Shown piece by piece: positions 25,691 through 35,055 of a stretch of DNA of 64,000 nucleotides (positions are counted from its first letter, which is position 1; each line of letters opens with the position of its first letter). Both the position numbers and the translations under genes were made by a program. The notes beneath the pieces were generated by a model. The model saw only the letters and a program-made list of their open reading frames with translations, was not told where the DNA came from and searched no databases. This stretch comes from GCA-2731375 sp964631725 (GTDB taxonomy: Bacteria > Pseudomonadota > Alphaproteobacteria > GCA-2731375): NCBI GenBank assembly GCA_964631725.1, contig CAZVYX010000020.1, positions 1-64,000 on the forward strand, given 5' to 3'.

Positions 25691-26164
25691 CTATGGACCG
25701 GTTGGCCCGAGCCGCGCAAGAACCCGTTTCCGAGCCTCGCCGCGTTCCCTGTCAGAGACATAGAGCAAGCCGCCCAGACGACGCAACAAATTTGCTTCAT
25801 AATCGTGCAATTCGCCATCCGCATAGGCCACTTCCCAGACCATTTCGATAAGCTCGACGCGTTCTTCAGGTGAATATCGGTCCTTGATCACACGCGTAAA
25901 TCCGAGCAACTGGTTGGCGTCCGATTGTTCGGCGACGGCCAAATCGTGCAGTTCCCGTGCTTCGGCGTCGCTCAACCCGAAACGCTGCCGCAACAGGGTA
26001 TCGATCGCGGCCTGCTCGGCACCGCCATAGTGGCCGTCCAGGCTTGCCGCTTCGACCAGCAGCGCCGCGGCCGCCAACTGCAGCTCGTCATGAGAATGTT
26101 TACCGGCCTCGTCCTGGCCGCCGGCCGCTTGGCCGGAAAAGAGCGCCTTGATTCGATTTATCAT
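25691..26164 (-). CDS. TerB-like tellurite-resistance-family protein
   Basis: This 157-residue all-helical protein matches the COG4103/TerB-like family: a first half with AAAALLVEAASLDGHYGGAE and a second repeat-like half with EVAYADGELHDYEANLLRRL, both carrying the DG(H/E) acidic turns that are thought to bind metal. The function is unknown; only a minority of members affect tellurite. The ATG beginning MINRIKALFSG is preferred because residues upstream are not family-like. It is divergent from a secreted protein gene and lies about 70 bases before fdxA. Confidence 0.78.
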   Translation of the reverse strand: MINRIKALFSGQAAGGQDEAGKHSHDELQLAAAALLVEAASLDGHYGGAEQAAIDTLLRQRFGLSDAEARELHDLAVAEQSDANQLLGFTRVIKDRYSPEERVELIEMVWEVAYADGELHDYEANLLRRLGGLLYVSDRERGEARKRVLARLGPTGP

Positions 26165-26269
26165 GCCGCTGCCTAGCACGCCCCCCTGTCCTCGTTCAAC
26201 CTGCATTCGCCGGACCAATTGCCGCCCTTAGACTTTGCCACGGACGGCGCCTCGGTTTACCATTTCACC

Positions 26270-26896
26270 ATGACCCAAAAGCAAGCCTCGACCCATTCCC
26301 GTTGCCGCCCCTGTTTTGCCGCGCCGGTTCTTTTGACATTAATCGCCTGCTTGTTGATCACGGGGCCGCATCCGCCGGCGCGGGCCCAATCGGCGGCCAC
26401 GGTGACAGGCACCATGGATGCCACGGCCCAGGGTACAATTCCGAAAGGCGCGGCCATCGTCGTCCGCGCACCGTCGGGCGCGCCTGATGTACAAGCCATC
26501 GCGGATCTGTTTCGCAATGGCTTGGAAACTGCCGGATACCCTTCGCGCAAGGCAAGCAGCAGCGGCAATGGCTTCACTCTGAATTTCCAGGTTAGCGGTG
26601 AAAAGCCCGACAGCGGCGGGCGTTCGGGCCTGGAACTGAGTGGTAACCGCGGCAGCAGCAGTTCCGGCGACGTGGATTTGAAGATGCGCTGGAAAACCAA
26701 ACCGGACAAGAAAAAGCGCGTCCAGCGCCGCAGGCAGCTGCAACTGTCCATCGAGGACGGCAACCGCAATTTGATCTGGCAGGCGCGCGTAAATCTGCAT
26801 ACCGGCGGGAGCAGTGACGTTGCCGCCGTTGATGCCATCATGCCCTCGCTGATCGCCAATATGGGCCGAACCGTCTATGCCTTGCGGGTGCCCTAG
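26270..26896 (+). CDS. secreted protein of unknown function
   Basis: This 208-residue protein begins with a basic segment and a hydrophobic core (APVLLTLIACLLITG) ending at an ARAQS-type signal peptidase site near residue 40, so it is probably periplasmic. The mature part has a segment IVVRAPSGAPDVQAIADLFRNGLETAGY-like in character, in which a two-strand/helix unit resembles a small periplasmic alpha-beta domain, then a serine/glycine-rich linker and a basic patch (KTKPDKKKRVQRRRQ). I do not recognise a family. It is transcribed alone. Confidence 0.6.
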   Translation: MTQKQASTHSRCRPCFAAPVLLTLIACLLITGPHPPARAQSAATVTGTMDATAQGTIPKGAAIVVRAPSGAPDVQAIADLFRNGLETAGYPSRKASSSGNGFTLNFQVSGEKPDSGGRSGLELSGNRGSSSSGDVDLKMRWKTKPDKKKRVQRRRQLQLSIEDGNRNLIWQARVNLHTGGSSDVAAVDAIMPSLIANMGRTVYALRVP

Positions 26897-27093
26897 CCAT
26901 CTGGAACAAAACGCTTCGCGAATAGAACGCGGTGTTCGCAGTACCGTCTTTATGCCGAGTCGCGGGTGGCGTATTTCAGAAGTTTGTTGGTTTCGACCGT
27001 CGAACGGCGCTGATCGACCTGCGCGCGAACTGACAAGCAAGAAACCACAGCGTGGTGTCCGCCGTTCGATCTTCATCGAAAAAGTTGGAATGA

Positions 27094-27490
27094 CTGATAA
27101 CCAAAATCAATTTGGCGCCGGACGACTATGTGATGATCGCCGCTGGCGACAACGCTACTGGAATGCCTTATCCGGGCCCTTGACCGCCTAGGCTACACCG
27201 TATTGCATGCGGAAACCGGCCCGGCGGCGTTGGACCTCATGGCCGCTTCGCCGAACATTGATCTGCTGTTGACCGACGTTTTTTTGCCCCAAGGGATGAG
27301 CGGACCGGATGTCGCCGGCGCATTCAACGAACGATACCCGGCGGCTGGCGTACTCTTTTCATCGGGCTACACGGGCAATGCTTTACGACGGCGCGGCCAT
27401 CTGGATGAGGACGCGATGCTCATTAGAAAGCCGTATCAGTGCGCGGAATTGGCAAAACATGTGCGCCAGGTCCTGGATGGCGGAGAATGA
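27094..27490 (+). pseudogene. frameshifted response-regulator receiver domain
   Basis: From 27155 onward one frame encodes a clear receiver: LLECLIRALDRLGYTVLHAE, LLLTDVFLPQGMSG with the phosphoacceptor aspartate, FSSGYTG and IRKPYQ with the conserved lysine. The missing first strand is found in the preceding frame as YVMIAAGDN (27127-27153), which aligns with the usual VEDN; one extra base (or two missing) near 27154 joins them. Two TGA codons precede the second frame, so no normal start exists. One of the acidic pocket residues has also become glycine. I treat it as a decayed single-domain regulator. Confidence 0.65.
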
Positions 27491-27537
27491 CAACCCCTTG
27501 GTTTTTTGATTAAGTTACCGCGTAGCGAGCTGGACAA

Positions 27538-27912
27538 ATGAGAACGACAAGAATTCTGGTAATAGATGACGATGTCCTGGTGCGCGAGATGCTCGCCCGC
27601 ATCATTGTCGCCGCGGACCATGAGGTGACCAAGGCCGCTGACGGCAGCGAAGGGCTGCAACTGTTCGACGACGGCGAATTTGATCTTGTGATCACGGACA
27701 TTCTGATGCCGGAAATGGAAGGGATCGAAACGATCCAGGAATTGCGTCGGCGGAACAGAGAAACCAAGATCATTGCGATCTCCGGCGGTGACCGGACCGG
27801 CAACAAGATGTATCTCGAGATGGCGGAAAAACTGGGTGCCGACGGCGTCCTTACCAAGCCCATCCGGCAAAAAGACTTGCTGGATAAGATTGACGCACTC
27901 CTGAACGCTTGA
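27538..27912 (+). CDS. single-domain response regulator (CheY-like)
   Basis: This 124-residue protein is a receiver without an output domain. The acidic pocket is RILVIDDDVLV near residue 8, the phosphoacceptor aspartate lies in DLVITDILMPEMEG near residue 53, the switch threonine/serine position is in IIAISGGD, and the conserved lysine in VLTKPI. It likely takes phosphate from an unlinked kinase, possibly one of the two kinases elsewhere in the window. It follows the frameshifted receiver by about 50 bases in the same direction, so the two may be an old duplication. Confidence 0.92.
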   Translation: MRTTRILVIDDDVLVREMLARIIVAADHEVTKAADGSEGLQLFDDGEFDLVITDILMPEMEGIETIQELRRRNRETKIIAISGGDRTGNKMYLEMAEKLGADGVLTKPIRQKDLLDKIDALLNA

Positions 27913-27966
27913 GTGCCGGGCCCGCGGCGGCGGGTGGCGCGGGAAATCGATGCCTATCAGGAAATT

Positions 27967-28653
27967 CTATTCGAAGCCCGAGAAGGTAACGACCTTGTCC
28001 AACGGTTCGCGGGGCGTGCGCAGGGTGTTTTCAATCGCCGAGGTGTCCTCGTAACCAAGGGTGATGACGGCTGCCAGGCTTTCGTGTTCGCCGGCGCCGG
28101 TCCATTTGCGCACGATCTTATGATAGATGTGCCAGGCCGCTTGCGGACAGGTGTGCAGGCCATGATTGCGCGCCACCAGCATGATGGTTTGCATCAACAT
28201 GCCCAGATCAAGCCAGGAACCGACCTCCAAGGACTTGTCTATGAAGATGAACAGGCCGACCGGTGCATCGAACAGGGTGTAGTTGCGATTATGCTGATCG
28301 AACGTGCGCTCCCGGTCACCCTTTTCGATACCCAACAAACCATACAGGTCCCAGCCGACCGCGCGCCGCCGGGCCCGCCATGGTTCGCCGAGGTTGTCGG
28401 GATAAAACACGCGTTCGCCCTGGTGTTCGGGCACGCCTGTTTCGCGGACCCGCAGGCGGGAGGCGATGACATCGTCGGTGATGCCCTGTTTCACGGCGCC
28501 CGAAACCGCGTGCACGATCCAGGGCTGCATATTGGTGCCGCTGGGCGAGCGCAGGCTCAACTCCATGATCGCGGCAACGGTTTCCTGGGGAACGGGGGTT
28601 GGCAGATATGCCCGTACGGAACGGCGCGATTCAATCGCTTCGACAAGATCCAC
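27967..28653 (-). CDS. nitroreductase-family flavoprotein
   Basis: This 228-residue protein has the FMN-binding nitroreductase fold: IESRRSVRAYLPTPVP at the N-terminus supplies the phosphate-binding arginines, SLRSPSGTNMQPW the flavin contact, and LVARNHGLHTCPQAAW the C-terminal flavin motif. Such enzymes reduce nitro, quinone or enone groups with NAD(P)H. The start is GTG with AGGAG eight bases upstream. It is divergent from nothing obvious and stands alone between the receiver gene and the amidohydrolase. Confidence 0.9.
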   Translation of the reverse strand: MDLVEAIESRRSVRAYLPTPVPQETVAAIMELSLRSPSGTNMQPWIVHAVSGAVKQGITDDVIASRLRVRETGVPEHQGERVFYPDNLGEPWRARRRAVGWDLYGLLGIEKGDRERTFDQHNRNYTLFDAPVGLFIFIDKSLEVGSWLDLGMLMQTIMLVARNHGLHTCPQAAWHIYHKIVRKWTGAGEHESLAAVITLGYEDTSAIENTLRTPREPLDKVVTFSGFE

Positions 28654-28742
28654 GGTAACAACTCCTGACTGTCACAAAATTGTCCGCCGGCCTGTATGCC
28701 AGATAGGCGGCCCAGGCCAAGGAATATTTTTCCCAAAGGGCC

Positions 28743-29981
28743 TTAGAACGCGGCCGCCGTTCCGAATTGCAGGGTACGGACCGGCTCCGCCGTATCCCCG
28801 GCGGCCCGCACCTCGGCGCCGCGCTTCCAGACCGCGCGGTGATGTTCGCGGCGCGCCGCCATATTGATGTCCTCCATCGGGTTGCCGTCGACGATCAGGA
28901 AATCGGCGCGGCTGCCTTCCGCGATATGGCCCTCGTCGCTCAATTGCATCAGCTCGGCGGCAAGCGAGGTCGAGGATTTCAACACATCAAGCGGCTTCAT
29001 GCCGGCATCGGCCATATAGGCCAGCTCAAGCGCATTGTTGCCGTGGACGGCATAGGGTACGCCGGTGTCGGTGCCCATGGCGATTTTTCCACCGGCCTTG
29101 TAGTACAATATGAGGGCCTTGGCGTAAGCTTCCTCCATCATCTGAAACTTCTTCTGTACGAACGGGGGCACCTTGTCGAGATGGGCGATCAGTCCCTGCA
29201 TCGGGGCCAGTGTCGGCACCAGAAACGTACCCCGCTTCAGCATTTCCTCGACACATTCGTCGTCCATGAAGGTGCCATGTTCGATCGAGGTAATGCCCCC
29301 GCGCACGGCATTCAGGATGCCCTTGGTGGCCATGGCGTGCGAGGCGGTGTGCTTGCTGAAACGCGCTGCTTCGCCAATGCCGGCGGCCATTTCCTCGGCT
29401 GAATAGTGAGCGTCCATGGGATTGACGCCGGGCGTCATGACGCCGCCGGTGGCCATGATCTTGACGAAGTCGGAGCCGGCGTGGATCTGTTCCCGGACAC
29501 CCTTGATGACCTCGTCCGTGCCATCGGCGACCCGCCCGACGCGGTTGCCGTGACCACCGGTCATGCAGATCATCCGGCCGGCCGCCAATATGGTCGGGCC
29601 CAGTTGCTCGCCGCTGTTGCAGGCATCGCGGACGGCGAATTCCAGATAATCCTTGCCGCCGCAATCACGCACCGCCGTGATGCCGCCAGCCAGGGTCTGC
29701 TGCGCCCAGAGCAGGGCCATCATGACGATCTGGCCCGGGTTGCGTTTGGCCTGGGCCGAGGCGATATCGGCCTCCCCACCCAGGGTCAGATGGACGTGGC
29801 AGTCGATCAGGCCGGGCATCAGGGTGGCGCCGGAGGTATCGACCCTGCGACCCTGAAAATCGGCGAAATGTTCCGCCGGCGCGATCTTGCTTACCCGCTC
29901 ACCCTTGATCAGGACGGCCATGCCCGGTGTCGGCTCGTCACGGCCATCGAATACCAGACCGCCGGTAAATAGCGTTTCCAT
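28743..29981 (-). CDS. amidohydrolase-family metal-dependent hydrolase
   Basis: This 412-residue protein is an amidohydrolase of the prolidase/imidazolonepropionase-like branch (COG1228). Metal ligands are visible in order: PGLIDCHVHL near residue 60, the lysine in SDFVKIMATGGVM, histidines in FSKHTASHA and SIEHGTF, and the aspartate in MGTDTGVP. The fold has the small beta-sandwich at both ends (LFTGGLVFDG, RADFLIVDGNP). Substrates for the branch include dipeptides, lactones and organophosphates, so specificity is open. AAGGA precedes the ATG. Confidence 0.9.
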   Translation of the reverse strand: METLFTGGLVFDGRDEPTPGMAVLIKGERVSKIAPAEHFADFQGRRVDTSGATLMPGLIDCHVHLTLGGEADIASAQAKRNPGQIVMMALLWAQQTLAGGITAVRDCGGKDYLEFAVRDACNSGEQLGPTILAAGRMICMTGGHGNRVGRVADGTDEVIKGVREQIHAGSDFVKIMATGGVMTPGVNPMDAHYSAEEMAAGIGEAARFSKHTASHAMATKGILNAVRGGITSIEHGTFMDDECVEEMLKRGTFLVPTLAPMQGLIAHLDKVPPFVQKKFQMMEEAYAKALILYYKAGGKIAMGTDTGVPYAVHGNNALELAYMADAGMKPLDVLKSSTSLAAELMQLSDEGHIAEGSRADFLIVDGNPMEDINMAARREHHRAVWKRGAEVRAAGDTAEPVRTLQFGTAAAF

Positions 29982-30067
29982 CTACGAAGTTCCTTGCTTG
30001 TGGCATTTTACGGCCCGCGACAATGCCCATGGTTATGGGGCTAGGCAAGTCCAACTGGCAAGAATAC

Positions 30068-30835
30068 TCAAAAGGCGATGCGCGCGGCCGCAAGAACGGG
30101 GCCTACCGGGCCTTTCTGGACGATGATGGCGCAGCCGTCCCGGCCGCCTTCGGCCAGTTCTTCGCGGCTCAAGTCCGTTTCCCAGGCCTGGCCGCGCCAT
30201 TGGCCCAGGGCGCGCATGTCGCGCACCACATTGTAATAGCTCAGCTTGTTGCCGGCATTTTCGCCGCGCTGGATGGGGACATCCCGGCGCTGGTCGTAGC
30301 GCACCAGCCAGATCGTGGCATTGGCGCGCTTGTTCGGAACCGCCCCCAGGGAAACCAGGATACGGCCGTCCCTGTGCAGCAGGCGCAAGTCCGGAATGGC
30401 CGCGCTCATATGGCCCTTCTCCGCCTCGATGGCGGCTTCGACGGCGGGGGCGTCCGAACCGACCGCATGCTGCCGGCCGCCGATGACCATTTGCGGTGTG
30501 TAGACACTGCGGTTGCGCAGGGCGGCGGCATAATGGCGCTGGCGTTCCGTATGGGCCGGCTGCGCCAGGGTGTCCTTCCAACCCAGATAATCCCAATAGT
30601 CCACATTGAAGGTCAGGGCGATGAGATCATCGCGCGCCGCTAATTCGCCCAGCAGACGATCCGCCGGCGGGCAGGAGTTGCAGCCTTGCGACGTGTAAAG
30701 CTCCACCACCACCTGGTTGCGGGGACCGGCGAGGGCCGCTTGATTGGCCATGACGGAAACCGCGCCGACACCGACGATCAGGGCGGCAAGCAGGTGCATG
30801 GCTGCAAAGAGGCGCTTCCAGGGCAGGATTTTCAT
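30068..30835 (-). CDS. DUF1223 secreted thioredoxin-fold protein
   Basis: This 255-residue protein has a signal peptide (basic start, then LLAALIVGVGAVSVMA and an ALA cleavage site) and the DUF1223 signature VELYTSQGCNSCPPADRLL, in which a CxxC pair sits at the thioredoxin active-site position. The motif VDYWDYLGW and TPQMVIGG match the family. The role is unknown; a periplasmic thiol-redox function is an inference. The start after the first possible Met gives a cleaner signal peptide. It lies behind acnA on the same strand but an intrinsic terminator intervenes. Confidence 0.87.
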   Translation of the reverse strand: MKILPWKRLFAAMHLLAALIVGVGAVSVMANQAALAGPRNQVVVELYTSQGCNSCPPADRLLGELAARDDLIALTFNVDYWDYLGWKDTLAQPAHTERQRHYAAALRNRSVYTPQMVIGGRQHAVGSDAPAVEAAIEAEKGHMSAAIPDLRLLHRDGRILVSLGAVPNKRANATIWLVRYDQRRDVPIQRGENAGNKLSYYNVVRDMRALGQWRGQAWETDLSREELAEGGRDGCAIIVQKGPVGPVLAAARIAF

Positions 30836-30896
30836 GCCTGGGAACTTAGTGATTGGCACCTTCACCGGAAAGTCAATTGTCGGTGAGCATCCAATT

Positions 30897-30945
30897 GGAA
30901 AAAGGCGGCCAGCCCGGCGGCAAACGAGATATCGCCGGGCCGGCC
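30897..30945 (-). terminator. intrinsic terminator of acnA
   Basis: Read leftward, GGCCGGCCCGGCG pairs with CCGCCGGGCTGGCC across a 12-base loop (one mismatch-bulge), followed by GCCTTTTT. It lies 13 bases past the aconitase stop. Confidence 0.8.
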
Positions 30946-30957
30946 ATGCCTCGTCAA

Positions 30958-33651
30958 TCAGGCCGCATCGTTCATCAGGTTACGCAGGACATACGGCAGG
31001 ATGCCGCCGTGGCGGTAGTATTCCACCTCGTCCAAGGTGTCGATGCGGCACAACAGGGTGATCTCGCGTGACGTGCCGTCGGCGTAATTGATCGTGCAGG
31101 CCACATCCATGCGCGGCGTGATGCCGCCGGCGATGCCGGTGATGTCAAAGGTTTCGGTGCCTTCCAGCTTCAGGGATCCGCGGCTTTCGCCATCCTTGAA
31201 CTGCAACGGCAGAACACCCATGCCAACCAGGTTGGAGCGGTGAATACGCTCGAAACTCTCCACGATGACGGCGCCAACACCCAGCAGTTGGGTGCCCTTG
31301 GCGGCCCAGTCACGGGATGATCCGGTGCCGTACTCCTTGCCAGCCACGATGACCAGGGGGACACCGTCGTCGCGGTAGCGCATGGCGGCGTCATAAATGG
31401 GCATTTCCTCGCCACTAGGTTGGTGACGGGTGACGCCGCCTTCCGTGCCGGGGGCCATTTCATTGCGGATGCGGGTGTTGGCGAAGGTGCCGCGCATCAT
31501 GATCTCGTGGTTGCCCCGGCGCGAGCCGTAGGAGTTGAACTCCCTTTCCGGCACCTGGCGATCGTTTAGATACATCGCCGCCGGGCTGTCGGTGGCGATG
31601 GAACCGGCCGGCGAGATATGATCGGTGGTCACCGAGTCCCCCAACAGGGCCAGTTCCCGGGCCCCGGTCAGGTCCGAGATGCCGCCGGCCTCCGCCGCCA
31701 TGCCATCAAAATAGGGCGGGTGCTGGACATAGGTGGAAACCGCGTCCCAATCATAGGTCAAGGTATCCTCGGCCGTGACCGCCTGCCATTCCTTGGGTCC
31801 GGTGAAGACGTCGCTGTAGCGGCTGCCGAACATCGCCGGTGTCAGGGCCTTGGCCACGGTATCGGCCACTTCCTGCTGGGTCGGCCAGATGTCCGCCAGA
31901 TAGACCGGCTCGCCATCGCTGCCCTTGCCCAGGGGTTCGGTGGTCAGGTCCCGGTTCAGGCTGCCGGCCAGGGCATAGGCCACCACCAGGGGCGGCGAAG
32001 CGAGATAGTTGGCGCGGACATGGGGGCTGATCCGGCCCTCGAAGTTGCGGTTGCCCGAAAGCACCGAACAGGCGACGAGGTCACCTTCGGTAATGGCATC
32101 CGCGATCGGCTCGGCCAAGGGACCGGAATTGCCGATGCACGTGGTGCAGCCAAAGCCGACCACGTTGAAGCCAAGCGCGTCCAGGTCGCCTTGCAAATCG
32201 GCGGCTTCGAGGTAATCCGCCACCACCTGGCTGCCGGGGGCGAGCGAGGTTTTGACCCAGGGCTTGGCCTGCAAACCCTTGGCCCGGGCTTTTCGCGCCA
32301 CCAGCCCGGCCGCGACCAGGACGGATGGGTTGGAGGTATTGGTGCACGAGGTAATCGCGGCGATCACCACATCGCCGCTGCGCAGGCTGTGATCGGTGCC
32401 GGCCACCGGCACCGCTTTCTCGATGTCCGCGCCGGCCATCAAGCCGGGCAGTTCGCCGGCAAAGGCGGTTTTCGCCTTGTCCAGGTCGACACGGTCCTTG
32501 GGCTGTCTTGGGCCGGAGATGCAGGGCACCACGGTGTTCATATCCAGATCCAGGGTTTCCGTGAAGACCGGGTCGGGGCTGTCGCTGCTCCGCCACATGC
32601 CCTGGGCCTTGGCATAGGCCTCGACCAGCTTGACCTGGGCCGCATCGCGGGAAGTGAATTCCAGATAGCGCAGGGTCTCGTTGTCGACGGGGAAGAAGCC
32701 GCAGGTGGCGCCGTATTCCGGCGCCATGTTGGCGATGGTGGCACGGTCGGTCAGGGGCAGATTGTCCAGGCCGGGGCCATAGAATTCAACGAACTTGCCG
32801 ACCACGCCCTGGGCGCGCAGCATTTCCGTTACGGTCAGGACGAGATCCGTCGCCGTGGTGCCCGCCGGCAGCTTGCCGGTCAGCTTCATGCCAATCACTT
32901 CGGGCAGCAGCATGGAAATGGGCTGGCCGAGCATGGCCGCCTCGGCCTCGATACCGCCAACGCCCCAGCCCAGGACAGCCAGGCCGTTGACCATCGTGGT
33001 ATGGCTGTCGGTGCCGACCAGGGTATCGGGATAGGCGATGGTCTTGCCGCCGTTGGCGGAGGTCCAGGTCACCTGCGCCAGATATTCGACGTTGACCTGA
33101 TGGCAAATGCCGGTGCCGGGCGGCACCACGCGGAAATTGTCAAAGGCGCCCTGGCCCCAGCGCAGAAAGGCATAGCGTTCGCCGTTGCGCTCGAACTCCA
33201 GCTCGATGTTCTTGGCCAGCGAATCCGCCGTGCCCGCATGATCCACCATCACCGAATGATCGATCACCAGATCGACGGGGGAGAGCGGATTAATCTTTTT
33301 CGGATCGCCGCCCATGGCGACCACGGCGGCGCGCATGGCGGCCAGGTCGACCACCGCCGGCACGCCGGTGAAATCCTGCATCAGCACCCGGGCCGGGCGA
33401 TAGGCGATTTCCTGGTCGGAGCGCTGATCCTTTAACCAGGCCGCGACGGCCTTGATATCGTCCGTGGTCACGCTGCGGCCGTCTTCATGGCGCAGCAGAT
33501 TTTCCAACAGTACCTTAAGGGAATAAGGCAGGCGGGAGAGGTCGCCCAGGCCGCCTTCGGAGGCGGCGGGCAAGGAGAAATAGTCATAGTCGGTGCCGTC
33601 AACGTTAAGCGTGCGGCGGGTATTCAGGGAATCATTGCCAATGGAGGTCAC
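30958..33651 (-). CDS. acnA: aconitate hydratase A
   Basis: AcnA interconverts citrate and isocitrate in the TCA cycle using a [4Fe-4S] cluster. The protein is 897 residues, normal for bacterial AcnA/IRP1-type enzymes. Cluster cysteines are in ITSCTNTSNPS and GFGCTTCIGNSG; the substrate loop RGNHEIMMRGTFAN and KEYGTGSSRDWAAKG are present in the C-terminal swivel domain. The start is a GTG with GAGGAG upstream; an open extension of about 150 codons further upstream is antisense to the neighbouring SDR region and is not part of the protein. It is divergent from an SDR gene and ends at a terminator. Confidence 0.97.
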   Translation of the reverse strand: MTSIGNDSLNTRRTLNVDGTDYDYFSLPAASEGGLGDLSRLPYSLKVLLENLLRHEDGRSVTTDDIKAVAAWLKDQRSDQEIAYRPARVLMQDFTGVPAVVDLAAMRAAVVAMGGDPKKINPLSPVDLVIDHSVMVDHAGTADSLAKNIELEFERNGERYAFLRWGQGAFDNFRVVPPGTGICHQVNVEYLAQVTWTSANGGKTIAYPDTLVGTDSHTTMVNGLAVLGWGVGGIEAEAAMLGQPISMLLPEVIGMKLTGKLPAGTTATDLVLTVTEMLRAQGVVGKFVEFYGPGLDNLPLTDRATIANMAPEYGATCGFFPVDNETLRYLEFTSRDAAQVKLVEAYAKAQGMWRSSDSPDPVFTETLDLDMNTVVPCISGPRQPKDRVDLDKAKTAFAGELPGLMAGADIEKAVPVAGTDHSLRSGDVVIAAITSCTNTSNPSVLVAAGLVARKARAKGLQAKPWVKTSLAPGSQVVADYLEAADLQGDLDALGFNVVGFGCTTCIGNSGPLAEPIADAITEGDLVACSVLSGNRNFEGRISPHVRANYLASPPLVVAYALAGSLNRDLTTEPLGKGSDGEPVYLADIWPTQQEVADTVAKALTPAMFGSRYSDVFTGPKEWQAVTAEDTLTYDWDAVSTYVQHPPYFDGMAAEAGGISDLTGARELALLGDSVTTDHISPAGSIATDSPAAMYLNDRQVPEREFNSYGSRRGNHEIMMRGTFANTRIRNEMAPGTEGGVTRHQPSGEEMPIYDAAMRYRDDGVPLVIVAGKEYGTGSSRDWAAKGTQLLGVGAVIVESFERIHRSNLVGMGVLPLQFKDGESRGSLKLEGTETFDITGIAGGITPRMDVACTINYADGTSREITLLCRIDTLDEVEYYRHGGILPYVLRNLMNDAA

Positions 33652-33925
33652 GGGCAGTCTCCTCTTGCTAAATTGGTAACGCTCCGGCCGCCAAAATTTT
33701 TTGCGGCCGCGCAACTGCTGTGGAATTGCAGCGTCTTGAGGCGGCGCGCGGCGCGGAGTGCCGGCGGCGCGACCAAATCCCATGCCGCTGTTGAATCCAA
33801 CTGAGCGCTTCATAGACCCTTTTGCCTGATAAATCAGCCCCCAGTGGCGCATATTTTGCGCTTCCCCCTGGCCGAAGTGGATTTGAGGACCTAGGCTATG
33901 GCAACGAGACTTGGGGAGGACGACG

Positions 33926-34699
33926 ATGGATTTGGAACTTGGCGGCAAAACCGCGCTTGTGACGGGCGCTTCGAAAGGCATCGGTTTGGCCGTTGCCAAG
34001 GGACTGGCGGCGGAGGGCTGTAATCTCCACCTAATCTCGCGCACCGCGGAAGATCTGGAAAACGCCAAGGGCATCATCGAACAGGCCCATGATGTCGCGG
34101 TTTCCACCTACGCCATGGACCTCTCGGTACAGGGCAATGCGGCGAAATTGGCCGAGGCGGTCGGCGAGGTCGATATCCTGATCAACAACGCCGGCGCCAT
34201 TCCGGGCGGTGACGTCGCTTCGATTGAAGAGGCACAATGGCGCGAAGCCTGGGATTTGAAGGTCTTCGGCTACATCAACATGACACGGCTTTATCTGGCT
34301 CGGATGACGGCCCGCGGCGATGGCGTCATCGTCAACGTGATCGGCCTGGCCGGCGAAAAGCCCGCCGCCAACTACGTCGCCGGATCTGCCGGCAATGCCT
34401 CGCTGATGGCGTTTACACGCGCCATAGGCGGCGCCTCGCTGGATCAGGGGGTGCGGGTGCTGGCGGTCAATCCCGGCCCCGTGGAGACCGGCCGCATCAC
34501 GACTTTGCTGAAGGCGCGGGCCGAGGCTGAGTTCGGCGATGTGGAACGGTGGCGGGAATTGACCAAGATTTGGCCCATGGGACGTGCCGCCAAGGCCGAG
34601 GAATGTGCCGATCTGGTGGTCTTCGCCGCATCGGCCCGAGCCAGCTATATATCAGGCGTAGTGCTGACCATCGATGGCGGCATCGGCGCCCGCGGTTGA
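33926..34699 (+). CDS. SDR-family oxidoreductase
   Basis: This 257-residue SDR has TGASKGIGLAV near residue 12, NNAGAIPGG near 82 and the long SDR helix, but the active-site region reads NVIGLAGEKPAANYVAGSAG, so the catalytic serine is replaced by glycine or isoleucine and the YxxxK is YVAGSAGNAS without the usual lysine. This is a known variation in SDRs acting on unusual substrates or with altered activity. A strong GGGGAGGA precedes the ATG. It is divergent from acnA and stands upstream of the Liv operon, separated by about 350 bases. Confidence 0.82.
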   Translation: MDLELGGKTALVTGASKGIGLAVAKGLAAEGCNLHLISRTAEDLENAKGIIEQAHDVAVSTYAMDLSVQGNAAKLAEAVGEVDILINNAGAIPGGDVASIEEAQWREAWDLKVFGYINMTRLYLARMTARGDGVIVNVIGLAGEKPAANYVAGSAGNASLMAFTRAIGGASLDQGVRVLAVNPGPVETGRITTLLKARAEAEFGDVERWRELTKIWPMGRAAKAEECADLVVFAASARASYISGVVLTIDGGIGARG

Positions 34700-35055
34700 G
34701 GGCAAGGTACATCGACCGCCAAGAGTCAAGCGCAAGGTATACTTGACCAATCCGCCAACAGCCGCTTTATTACGTTCGGTGTTATGAACAAAAGGCCCAA
34801 TAAGCTGAAAATCAGCACCGGGTTCAGCTGATGTGATGCCGCTGATTGCGGTTCACGGGGAGTAGAGAGCGTTAGTACAGGGTCGAGCGGTGTGGAATTC
34901 CAAATTTTGAAGCCAGATTTCTTGCTTGGATGGCGGTCTTCCGTGACCGCGAACAACGTCGGCGGGAACCATGGTTGCGTACCGAGTGAAGCAGCGCCTG
35001 GACCAGGGCGGCTTGGCATGAAGATGCCCGTATGGAAATTTAAGGTGACGGCAGC
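34700..35055 (+). promoter_or_regulatory. leader and promoter region of the Liv-type transport operon
   Basis: No gene is evident in these 356 bases. TTGACC at 34743-34748 with TTATTA 18 bases downstream is a candidate promoter. Further down, ATCAGC can pair with either of two GCTGAT copies (about 34810-34850), giving two alternative hairpins, and GCGGTC-ttccgt-GACCGC (34933-34950) forms a perfect six-base stem. These are consistent with a structured leader but no known riboswitch is recognised. Confidence 0.3.

Noticed and set aside
31618..33435. A 605-codon open frame antisense to acnA
   Set aside because: Glycine- and histidine-rich mirror of the aconitase reading frame without any domain; a codon-bias shadow.
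33652..34107. N-terminal extension of acnA upstream of the GTG start
   Set aside because: The extension is antisense to the divergent SDR gene, lacks aconitase similarity, and the GTG has a strong ribosome binding site and gives the correct length.
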